Assembly: GCA_038253325.1 (NCBI GenBank)
Contig: JBBSHE010000085.1
Span: 1 to 5,398, forward strand
Source: JBBSHE01 sp038253325
GTDB taxonomy: Bacteria; Actinomycetota; Actinomycetes; Propionibacteriales; Nocardioidaceae
Length of the DNA stretch: 5,398 nucleotides
Direction of reading: 5' to 3'
In this document: positions 1 to 5,398 of the stretch, one piece after another
How the letters are laid out: every line of letters starts with the position of its first letter
Numbering within the stretch: position 1 is the stretch's first letter
Notes under the pieces: generated by a model
The model's input: the letters and a program-made list of their open reading frames with translations, nothing else
Databases searched by the model: none
Told to the model about the DNA's origin: nothing
Position numbers and translations under genes: made by a program

Positions 1-138
1 CGGATCGGCGGGAAACCGACGGTGTTCGACCTACCGCCCGAGCGGCAGGGAGAGTCCATCACGTTCAACCGCACGGGCAAGTCGTTGCTCGCCGGAAGCG
101 AGGGCAGCCGGAGCCGGATCTGGCGCATCAGATCATGA
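1..138 (+). CDS. C-terminal end of a propeller-like protein (5' end outside window)
   Basis: Frame 1 is open from the window edge to a TGA at 136-138 and encodes the last 45 residues of a protein. The tail has the words QGESITF, GKSLLAGSEG and SRIWRI. This resembles the last strands of a beta-propeller blade: a 'QGES-aromatic-x-x-x-G-x-x-LL-x-GSEG' pattern that I associate with actinobacterial secreted propeller or esterase-like hypothetical proteins. No catalytic residue can be judged from this fragment. The gene is convergent with the minus-strand propeller gene ending at 210, leaving 71 nt between the stops. The reading frame is supported by G/C at most third positions and by the absence of a good competing frame. 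The family assignment is tentative, since only the C-terminus is visible. Confidence 0.6.
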   Translation, partial: RIGGKPTVFDLPPERQGESITFNRTGKSLLAGSEGSRSRIWRIRS

Positions 139-143
139 CACCA

Positions 144-203
144 GTCGCAGCAGATGCCCGCCGCCGGGTCGTGCGTGACCGGGTGACGGGCAGCTGCTGC
201 GTC
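144..203. terminator. Imperfect hairpin between convergent genes, possible bidirectional terminator
   Basis: The arms 147-160 and 187-200 pair over 14 positions with one mismatch (A154/G193), and C146-G201 extends the stem by one. The loop of about 26 nt contains a small inner stem (GGTC 167-170 with GACC 177-180). It lies exactly between the stop codons of the plus-strand gene (138) and the minus-strand gene (210), where a shared terminator would be expected. Neither side carries a clear T-tract, so it is not a classical intrinsic terminator. It may be a rho-dependent or transcript-stabilising structure. Confidence 0.4.
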
Positions 204-209
204 GTTCCG

Positions 210-1508
210 CTACGGGAGCGGTGCGAACCGGATACCGAAGTGGTACGCCCCATGGAAACGCACGCCGTCGGTGGCGAACCAGACACCGCTCAAGGTGGCG
301 AACATCTGGTAGCCGCCCTTCTGCTGCGGCATCACCGGGTTCCACGCGAGCGCCATGCCGGTCACCGGGTCGACGGCTCCACCACCCAGCCGATCGACCG
401 CTGGGGGGCACTTCTGGTCGAAGCAGTACGGGTTGTCCAGCCACCGGCTGTGCCCCTGCACGTACACCGCGGCGCCGGTGTCGATCACCGAGTGCAGCGA
501 GTCCCCACCCGTGTAGTTGATCCAGTACGGGACGACGGGGGACAGGTTGCTGACTTGGAAGCGGGCCACCGAGTCGCACAGCACCTGGCCGGGTGGTTCG
601 CCGTTGATCCGGAAGCCTCCGGTCGACGCGACGTTGAAGTACTGGCTGTTCGGGGAGAAGTCGACGTCCTTGACGTAGTACTGGTAGACCGGCGCGACAG
701 CGGCCGCATGACAGTCCCGCTCGGCCGGCTGGTAGTACCACGCCGACATCGTCGCCGAGGTCGCACCCAGGTCGGCCATGAACACCCGGTAGTGCCGGGC
801 ACCGCCGACGCTGGTGAAGTTTCCGACCCCGACGAGGTGCTGGCCGTCCGGGCTGACGTCGAACCGGAACACCTCGGTCCGGGTGGTGTACTGCAGCGGT
901 CCGCTCACCACGATGTTGTTGAAGTAGCTCGACGCCGCACCCGTGTTGGGGTCGAGAGCGACCAGCTTCTTGCTGAACGCGCCCGAGACGAACAGCAGGC
1001 CGTGCGAGAGCTGGAGGTCGGTCACGCGTCCGCCCGAAAGCTTGGGGTTGAAGTTCGGGTCCAGCTGGCCGGTCGAGAGGCTGAGCTTCGCCAGGTACGG
1101 CCGGGCGACGCCGTTGACGGTGGTGAACTCACCGCCGATGTAGACCGTGTCGCCGTTGCCGAGCACTGACCACACCTGCTTGTCGACGACGGGCGCGAAC
1201 GGGCTGACTGCACCCGTCGTCGCGTTGAACGCGAAGACGTTGGAACGGTTGTACTGGACGGTACGAGCAGAATTCTCGACCTTGCTGAAGTTTCCGCCGA
1301 CGACCATGTTGGAGCCGGCCTGGTTGATCGTCAGGGCGTACGGCTTGAAGGTCCCCACCTGCACGAGGTTGGGGGTGAACGTCGCGGCCGTTTCGCTCAC
1401 AACCGTCGGATGGGTGACGTTCGAGGCAGAGGCCGCCGAAGGCAGACCGAACGTCAACGCCACGAGGATTGCGGTGGCCGTCCCCAACTTGACCCGCAGA
1501 TGCCGCAT
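210..1508 (-). CDS. Secreted beta-propeller protein, copy 1 (delta-60-repeat-like)
   Basis: This predicted exported protein has 432 residues. The ATG at 1508 was chosen over an in-frame GTG at 1541 because AAAAGGAG (1524-1517) lies 8 nt upstream, and because this start aligns with that of the paralog at 3090. Residues 1-28 form a Sec signal peptide: basic MRHLRVK, a hydrophobic core, and ASA before a likely cleavage at 28/29. The mature part shows about seven propeller-type repeats, starting near residues 57, 110, 160, 210, 278, 336 and 398. The motif is hydrophobic-x-G-x-x-(V/L)-(Y/F)-(V/I)-GG-x-F-(T/S)-x-V, followed by a 'D-x-x-TG' turn (GGNFSKVEN, GGEFTTVNG, VGNFTSVGG). This recalls delta-60/DUF5122 propellers. 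Cys266 and Cys311 are shared with the paralog and could form a disulfide. Cys362 and Cys367 occur only here. No sorting motif, transmembrane tail or catalytic signature is seen, and the chain ends with the last blade (RFAPLP). The role is unknown; extracellular ligand binding or a structural function is plausible. Confidence 0.88.
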   Translation of the reverse strand: MRHLRVKLGTATAILVALTFGLPSAASASNVTHPTVVSETAATFTPNLVQVGTFKPYALTINQAGSNMVVGGNFSKVENSARTVQYNRSNVFAFNATTGAVSPFAPVVDKQVWSVLGNGDTVYIGGEFTTVNGVARPYLAKLSLSTGQLDPNFNPKLSGGRVTDLQLSHGLLFVSGAFSKKLVALDPNTGAASSYFNNIVVSGPLQYTTRTEVFRFDVSPDGQHLVGVGNFTSVGGARHYRVFMADLGATSATMSAWYYQPAERDCHAAAVAPVYQYYVKDVDFSPNSQYFNVASTGGFRINGEPPGQVLCDSVARFQVSNLSPVVPYWINYTGGDSLHSVIDTGAAVYVQGHSRWLDNPYCFDQKCPPAVDRLGGGAVDPVTGMALAWNPVMPQQKGGYQMFATLSGVWFATDGVRFHGAYHFGIRFAPLP

Positions 1509-1598
1509 TGTTCTTGCTCCTTTTTTGCTGCGGGGGATCACCCAATGCGATCACTCGTCCGCATCTAATTGACGCTGACGATACGGGAGTGTGACGCG
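1509..1598 (-). promoter_or_regulatory. Conserved upstream block of propeller copy 1 (promoter, leader and RBS)
   Basis: The 90 nt before the ATG align with the 90 nt before the paralog at 3090 with only 1-2 nt indels. Read on the minus strand, the shared words in order are CGTCAC (1596-1591), CGTCA followed by CGT, TGCGGA (1563-1558), TGATCGC (1553-1547), CCGCA and GGAGCAAG just before the start. The last word contains the Shine-Dalgarno. Conservation of non-coding words between duplicates suggests a shared promoter and leader. I cannot assign confident -35/-10 hexamers. Confidence 0.45.
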
Positions 1599-1615
1599 GA
1601 ATTCGGAGAAACGTC

Positions 1616-1651
1616 GGAAAGCAAAACAAATACCGTCGGTGATGGACCGAC
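1616..1651 (-). terminator. Second hairpin with T-rich tail, possible back-up terminator
   Basis: On the minus strand GTCGGT and ACCGAC (1651-1646 and 1640-1635) form a perfect 6-bp stem with a 5-nt loop. Three bases later comes a T-rich run (ATTTGTTTTGCTTT, about 1629-1616). This has the form of a weak intrinsic terminator in the direction of the propeller genes, downstream of the stronger hairpin at 1725-1762. Alternatively the dyad could be an operator and the AT-rich run an upstream promoter element for the gene starting at 1508. Confidence 0.35.
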
Positions 1652-1714
1652 TACCTGTCGTAACCACATTCCTGGGCTAGATCTCAAACCGAAGGGCATC
1701 TCAATGTAAGGCGG

Positions 1715-1762
1715 AAATTGGAAAGCGCCCGGATCTCGCCAGTGTCGGCTCGATCCGGGCGC
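1715..1762 (-). terminator. Intrinsic terminator after propeller copy 2
   Basis: A perfect 11-bp G+C-rich inverted repeat (1725-1735 with 1752-1762, GCGCCCGGATC and its complement) encloses a 16-nt loop. On the minus strand it is followed immediately by TTTCCAATTT. It starts 33 nt past the TAA of the propeller gene at 1795-1797. The plus-strand side has no T-run, so the direction is clear. It should uncouple most transcription of the second paralog from the first. Confidence 0.75.
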
Positions 1763-1794
1763 CTGATCATTGGTGACCCCACCGGCGGCCGTCG

Positions 1795-3090
1795 TTACGG
1801 CAGCGGCGCCAACCGGATCCCTTCACGGTGCTTGCTGTTGAACCGCTCGCCGTCGGTGGCGAACCACACGCCCTGCGTATTGGCATACATCTGGTAGCCA
1901 CCCTTCTGCTGCGGCATGTTGGGGTTCCAGGGCAGCGCCTTCCCCGTGACTGGATCGATCGCTCCACCACCGGGGCGGGAGACGGCCCCGGGTCCGGCGA
2001 AGTCCACGCCGTCGGGGTTGTCCAGCCAGCGGCTGTGCCCTTGGACATAGACCGCCGAGCCGGTCGTGATGACCGAGTGCAGCGAGTCGCCACCCGTGTA
2101 GTTGATCCAGGCCGGCGTGGTTGGGTTGAGCACATTCGTGTCGAACCGAGCCGCGGCGTCGCAGATCATCTGGCCGGGGCCCTCTCCGTTCAGGCGAAAA
2201 CCACCCGTCGCGGCGGTGACGAAGTACGAGCTGTCCGGGGAGAAGTCCACGTCGTGCACATACATCTGCTTGACCGGCGTCATGTGCGCATGGCAGTCGC
2301 GCTCCAGCGGCTGGTAGTACCAGGGCGAGAGCGTCGCGGCGGTTGCTCCGAGGTCGAGCATGAACATGCGATAGTGGGTCGCGCCGCTGACGCTGGTGAA
2401 GTTTCCGACGCCGACGAGGTGCTGGCCCTCCGGGCTGACGTCGAACCTGAAGACCTCGGTTCGCGTTGTGTACAGAAGATGCCCGCTGACGACAACGTTC
2501 TTGAAGTAGCTCGACGCCGCGCCCGTGTTCGGGTCGAGAGCGACCAGCTTCTTCCCGAACGCCCCCGAGACGAACAGCAGACCGTGCGAGAGCTCGAGGT
2601 CGGTCACCCGTCCGCCGGTGAGCGTCGGATTGAAGGTCGGGTCCAGCTGGCCGGTCGAGAGGCTGAGCTTCGCCAGGTACGGCCGGGCGACCCCGTTGAC
2701 CGTGGTGAACTCACCGCCGACGAACACGCTGTTGCCGTCGCCGACCACGGACCAGACCTGCCGGTCGAACGTCGGGGCAAAGGTGCTCACGGCACCCGTG
2801 GTCGCGTCGAACGAGAACAGGTTGCTCCGGTTGTACTGCACCGTTCGCTTGGAGTTCTCGACTTGGTTGAAGTTACCTCCGACGATGATCTGCGTGCCGG
2901 CCTGGTTGACCGTCAGCGCGTACGGGTTCCCGGCTGCCGCGGACAGCAGATTGGGGGTGAAGGTCGCCGCGGTCTCGCTCACAACAGTCGGATGAGCGAC
3001 GTCGGAGGCCGTTCCGGGTGCCGAAAAGCCCAGCGCCAAGGCCCCGACGAGACCTGTGACCAGGCCCAGCTTGACAGTAACGTGCCGCAT
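1795..3090 (-). CDS. Secreted beta-propeller protein, copy 2 (delta-60-repeat-like)
   Basis: This predicted exported protein has 431 residues and is a tandem paralog of the gene at 210-1508. Hand alignment gives about 315 identical positions of 432 (about 73%) with a single one-residue indel near residue 271. The ATG at 3090 is preceded by AAGGGAG (3105-3099) at 8 nt and matches the paralog's start; an in-frame TTG at 3135 lacks comparable support. Residues 1-28 form a Sec signal peptide (MRHVTVK, hydrophobic core, likely cleavage near GTAS). About seven propeller-type repeats follow, with GGNFNQVEN, GGEFTTVNG and VGNFTSVSG strands and a closing LAPLP. Cys266 and Cys310 match the pair in copy 1. 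The Cys-x4-Cys loop of copy 1 is replaced by a Gly/Pro-rich loop (about residues 360-369). Signal-peptide and loop positions diverge most, while residues 131-150 are fully identical. No enzyme motif is seen. The gene lies 194 nt downstream of the glycosyltransferase with no clear terminator between, so read-through is possible. Confidence 0.88.
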   Translation of the reverse strand: MRHVTVKLGLVTGLVGALALGFSAPGTASDVAHPTVVSETAATFTPNLLSAAAGNPYALTVNQAGTQIIVGGNFNQVENSKRTVQYNRSNLFSFDATTGAVSTFAPTFDRQVWSVVGDGNSVFVGGEFTTVNGVARPYLAKLSLSTGQLDPTFNPTLTGGRVTDLELSHGLLFVSGAFGKKLVALDPNTGAASSYFKNVVVSGHLLYTTRTEVFRFDVSPEGQHLVGVGNFTSVSGATHYRMFMLDLGATAATLSPWYYQPLERDCHAHMTPVKQMYVHDVDFSPDSSYFVTAATGGFRLNGEGPGQMICDAAARFDTNVLNPTTPAWINYTGGDSLHSVITTGSAVYVQGHSRWLDNPDGVDFAGPGAVSRPGGGAIDPVTGKALPWNPNMPQQKGGYQMYANTQGVWFATDGERFNSKHREGIRLAPLP

Positions 3091-3180
3091 ATTCCTTGCT
3101 CCCTTGTTTGCGGCCGTACCGCCCGACGCGATCAATGTTCCGCAAAGTTTTCAACGATGACGGTAGGGCTTCGTGACGAA
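3091..3180 (-). promoter_or_regulatory. Conserved upstream block of propeller copy 2, with a short dyad
   Basis: This counterpart of the block before copy 1 shares on the minus strand CGTCAC (3178-3173), CGTCA followed by CGT, TGCGGA (3144-3139), TGATCGC (3134-3128), CCGCA and GGAGCAAG at the ribosome binding site. Here the first word lies in a small dyad, CTTCG-TCA-CGAAG (3181-3169), that copy 1 lacks. This supports a promoter local to the gene. The -35/-10 elements are not certain. Confidence 0.45.
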
Positions 3181-3284
3181 GAAGTCCGGTAAGCGACGGG
3201 GATCGTGAATCAAATCCATTCAGTAATTGGCCGAACACACACTGTGATAGTTTTCCCGTTCTCGTCGACCCGGATCCGCCGCTG
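3181..3284. other. Intergenic remainder between glycosyltransferase and propeller copy 2
   Basis: These 104 nt follow the glycosyltransferase TGA. I see no stem followed by a T-run, so no intrinsic terminator is supported. The only symmetric sequence is a short CGGATCCG palindrome (3271-3278). The stretch 3200-3260 is more A/T-rich than the flanking genes, which would fit a promoter region for the propeller gene. No small ORF with a ribosome binding site is evident. Confidence 0.4.
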
Positions 3285-4466
3285 TCAGTCGGTTCGGCGC
3301 GCAGCGACGACTCTCTCGTACACGTGCTCGAGGCGACCGACGTCGACCGACGGCGCGTAGCGCCGGTCGTACGACCGGCGGGCAGGCAGTCGCAGCGACC
3401 GCGCCAGGCTCGGGTCGGCCTGGAGCCGAGTGAGCTGTGCCGCCAGTGATCCGGCGTTCCGCACCTTGAACGACCAGCCGACGCCGTCCCCCTCGACGTC
3501 CTCGCAGAAGTTCTCGAGATCGGACACCAGGACCGGGGTGCCCACGGCGAGGCTTCGCAGGATGACCAGGGGCAGGCCCTCGTACCACTCCGACGGCACG
3601 ACGACGACCTCCGCGCCGCCCATCAGCTCGAGCACCTCGTCCTCGTCGACCCAACCGACAAACTCGATCGAACGGTCTCTGGCCATCCGCTCTTCGACGA
3701 GCGGACGGAGCTCCCCGTCACCCGCGATCACGAGCTTCATCCCCTTCGGGACATCGGCCCAGGCGTCGAGGAGCGTCCGGACGCCCTTGATGTCGATGAG
3801 CCGTCCGGCGAACACGATCCGGCGCTCGTCTGTGCGGGGCTCGGCGCGATAGCCCGGGTCGGGGACCGAGTTCGGCTTGACGGTGATGCGGTCTGCCGGA
3901 TAGCCGTCGCGGATCAGCAACCGCTTCGAGAAGCGCGTCAGCGTGAGGTACTGGTCGACATGCCGATGAAACGTCCCGATCGCGCGGTGTAGGCCCAGAC
4001 TGATCGTGAGCGACGCCGATCCGCCCAGGCTGTTGTGATAGCACCGGTGGCGCACGCCGGCCAGCTTCAGCCGGCTACCGACGCAGTCTTCGCAGATGTT
4101 GTCGTGACGGATACACGTACCGACGACGCACGAGTAGCGATAGCTGTGCAGCGTTGTCACCGTCGGTACGCCGCGCTTGCTGGCCGTGCGGAAGACCGCC
4201 GGAGACATCAGGGGGAACGGCGTGTGGACATGGACGACGTCGGGTCTGAACGACGTGATGAGCCCGTCGACATCCCGGGCCGCCTCGATGTTCCACACCG
4301 CCTTCGCGCCGGCCCGGATCGCGGACAGACCGAGGTCGTCGGCTGGTGCGACGGTGTACTCCTCGACGTCATGTCCGCTTGCCGAGAGGAGTGCTCCCTC
4401 GTGAGCCAGCACCTCCATCGCACCGCCCTTGGTTGCGTGGTGGTTGTGAAGCTGGAGGATACGCAT
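3285..4466 (-). CDS. GT4-type glycosyltransferase (GT-B fold)
   Basis: This is a predicted cytoplasmic retaining glycosyltransferase of 393 residues, a usual GT4 length, that would move a sugar from a nucleotide-sugar donor to a growing glycan. I place the start at the ATG at 4466 (MRILQLHNHH), because this is the canonical first beta strand; the longer frame upstream overlaps the sulfotransferase. N-terminal domain: a glycine-rich loop KGGAMEVLA (13-21), FRPDVVHVHTP (73-83) and TLHSYR (105-110). A cysteine cluster follows (Cys113, 118, 125, 128, 142, including NICEDCVG), as in a known subgroup of polysaccharide GT4 enzymes. C-terminal donor domain: VFAGRLIDIKGV (218-229), LVIAGDGEL (245-253), FVGWVDEDE (269-277) and PSEWYEGLPLVI (291-302). 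In the EX7E motif the first Glu (296) is present but the second position is Arg304. The start lies 7 nt after the sulfotransferase stop, with GAGGA 14 nt upstream, so translation is probably coupled. The donor and acceptor are unknown. Confidence 0.88.
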   Translation of the reverse strand: MRILQLHNHHATKGGAMEVLAHEGALLSASGHDVEEYTVAPADDLGLSAIRAGAKAVWNIEAARDVDGLITSFRPDVVHVHTPFPLMSPAVFRTASKRGVPTVTTLHSYRYSCVVGTCIRHDNICEDCVGSRLKLAGVRHRCYHNSLGGSASLTISLGLHRAIGTFHRHVDQYLTLTRFSKRLLIRDGYPADRITVKPNSVPDPGYRAEPRTDERRIVFAGRLIDIKGVRTLLDAWADVPKGMKLVIAGDGELRPLVEERMARDRSIEFVGWVDEDEVLELMGGAEVVVVPSEWYEGLPLVILRSLAVGTPVLVSDLENFCEDVEGDGVGWSFKVRNAGSLAAQLTRLQADPSLARSLRLPARRSYDRRYAPSVDVGRLEHVYERVVAARRTD

Positions 4467-4473
4467 CGGGCGA

Positions 4474-5397
4474 TCAGCCGTCCTCACGAAGCCAGGACGG
4501 CAGCTCGCCGGGAAGCATGGCGCGCAACCGCACGACGTCGTCCTCGAATCGTGGGGCCAGCTCGAGCCGGGCGGCTTCGGGAACACCGCCGCGTTGAAGT
4601 GTCGAGCGACGGATCCGCTCACGGAAACGGTACGACGTGCTGCGCTTGACCGCTCGGCGCAGGACATCGTGGCTGGTCGCCCACCAGAGCACCTTCTGGA
4701 TTGCGGCGAACCGCGGCCGGCCCGAGATGTTGACGCGTGGGATTCCGGACGCTTCGCCTTCGACCGGAGGTACACCGAGAAACCTGAGCACCTGCTGGAC
4801 CGTACCCTCGTAGTCGCGATCGAGGTCCTCGTAGTACCAGATCCCGATCTGCTCGGGCGCCAGGGCCGCCTGAAAGGCGGCGATCGCGTCGGCGTACCTG
4901 CTCATCTGCGTGTAGTGCCAGATGTGGTGCCAGTGCTGCTCGATCCGTTGTGGTTCCTCGGCGACCGCGGTGATGAAGTCCTCGATGGGCTCGAAGCCGC
5001 GCGCCCTCATGTACTGATGGCTGGAGTAGGCACGCTCGACCGGCTCGCGCAGCATCACGACCACGCGCATGTCGGGGTTGATTCGCTGTATCTCGGGAAG
5101 GGCGTCCTCGTAGTAGTAGAGCGTCGACACCGAACCGTCGCCGAGGACGGTGAAGCCGTGGTCGCGCGGATAGAGAGCCAGGTAGTCGTCGAGGTCGGTG
5201 ACCGCGACCCGGTTGATCGTGGCCGCGTCACCGGGTCCTCGGAAGTCGGCACCATGTTCGTGCAGCGCAAAGTAGTGCGGTTCCTTCGGCTCTGTGACGA
5301 AGACGCGTGGATGTGAGCGCAGCCCTTCGACCAGCCCGGTGGTGCCAGATCGGGCCGCTCCCACGACCAGGAAGGTTGGCCCGGTCAGCGCGCTCAC
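4474..5397 (-). CDS. PAPS-dependent sulfotransferase (Sulfotransfer_1, heparan-sulfate type)
   Basis: This predicted enzyme transfers sulfate from PAPS to a hydroxyl or amino group, most likely of a glycan. It has 307 residues from a GTG at 5397 (MSALTGPTFLVVGAARSGTT). The P-loop begins about ten residues in, as is usual, so the start is plausible. It is one base from the window edge, so a longer N-terminus cannot be excluded. Motifs: the 5'-phosphosulfate loop VGAARSGTTGL (12-22), TEPKEPHYFAL (35-45) as in NDST/heparan-type and related bacterial enzymes, LGDGSVSTLYYY (85-96), the 3'-phosphate loop LREPVERAYSSH (116-127), and a C-terminal RFEDDVVRLRAMLPGELPSWL region (283-303) typical of the bacterial family end. 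No signal peptide or membrane segment is seen, so it should act in the cytoplasm before export of the product. It directly precedes the glycosyltransferase and probably shares its mRNA. The substrate is unknown. Confidence 0.88.
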   Translation of the reverse strand: MSALTGPTFLVVGAARSGTTGLVEGLRSHPRVFVTEPKEPHYFALHEHGADFRGPGDAATINRVAVTDLDDYLALYPRDHGFTVLGDGSVSTLYYYEDALPEIQRINPDMRVVVMLREPVERAYSSHQYMRARGFEPIEDFITAVAEEPQRIEQHWHHIWHYTQMSRYADAIAAFQAALAPEQIGIWYYEDLDRDYEGTVQQVLRFLGVPPVEGEASGIPRVNISGRPRFAAIQKVLWWATSHDVLRRAVKRSTSYRFRERIRRSTLQRGGVPEAARLELAPRFEDDVVRLRAMLPGELPSWLREDG

Positions 5398-5398
5398 G

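Noticed and set aside
135..1169. Long plus-strand ORF of 344 codons whose ATG overlaps the stop of the upstream plus-strand gene (ATGA), looking translationally coupled
   Set aside because: It is antisense to the propeller gene at 210-1508, and its product is a low-complexity Arg/Val/Asp-rich chain with no motif. The minus-strand frame has a signal peptide, a ribosome binding site and propeller repeats. The ATGA overlap appears to be chance.
210..3090. Possibility that the repeated DNA is a composite mobile element or CRISPR-like array
   Set aside because: The similarity is explained by two paralogous coding genes. No transposase, terminal inverted repeats, target duplications or regularly spaced short repeats are present.
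1828..3192. Plus-strand ORF of 454 codons opposite propeller copy 2
   Set aside because: It is an antisense shadow of high-GC coding DNA, with the same Arg/Val-rich composition as the shadow opposite copy 1. Its persistence in both copies follows from shared codon use, not from separate function.
3220..3654. Minus-strand ORF in another frame of the glycosyltransferase 3' end
   Set aside because: It is a Gly/Arg/Ala-rich shadow that overlaps the intact GT4 donor domain and has no start signal.
4467..4775. N-terminal extension of the glycosyltransferase frame up to a GTG at 4775
   Set aside because: The extra 103 residues lie inside the sulfotransferase gene and are Ser/Arg/Pro-rich without similarity to a GT4 N-terminus. 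The ATG at 4466 gives the canonical first strand.
4594..5316. Plus-strand ORF of 240 codons opposite the sulfotransferase
   Set aside because: The minus frame has complete sulfotransferase motifs. This frame has no recognisable domain and is rich in Arg, Val and Asp.

Overview
The window is high-GC DNA whose ORFs carry strong third-position G/C bias and actinobacterial-looking start regions (G-rich Shine-Dalgarno sequences, one GTG start). The protein style, secreted propellers related to delta-60 repeats and a heparan-sulfate-type sulfotransferase, suggests a free-living actinobacterium, perhaps Nocardioides-like. The taxon is an inference and cannot be fixed from this window.

Layout: all complete genes lie on the minus strand, so transcription runs from high to low coordinates. 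A PAPS-dependent sulfotransferase (5397-4474) is followed after only 7 nt by a GT4-type glycosyltransferase (4466-3285). After a 194-nt gap come two tandem paralogous secreted beta-propeller proteins (3090-1795 and 1508-210), about 73% identical by hand alignment. They are separated by 286 nt that hold a good intrinsic terminator, a second hairpin with a T-rich tail, and an upstream block of about 90 nt that is also found before the other copy. At the left edge (1-138) the 3' end of a plus-strand gene, probably another propeller-like protein, converges on the second paralog. A 14-bp imperfect hairpin sits between the two stop codons.

Function: the sulfotransferase and glycosyltransferase look like a coupled pair that builds and sulfates an exported or surface glycan. 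The two propellers have Sec signal peptides, no visible anchor and no catalytic motif I recognise, so they are probably released or wall-associated binding or structural proteins. Whether they act with the glycan genes is an inference from synteny only.

I see no mobile element, tRNA, rRNA or CRISPR array. I find no convincing new defence or regulatory system. The items most worth a second look are the duplicated propeller pair (with patchy near-identity and a cysteine loop in one copy only), the conserved upstream block, and an Arg in place of the second Glu of the glycosyltransferase EX7E motif.
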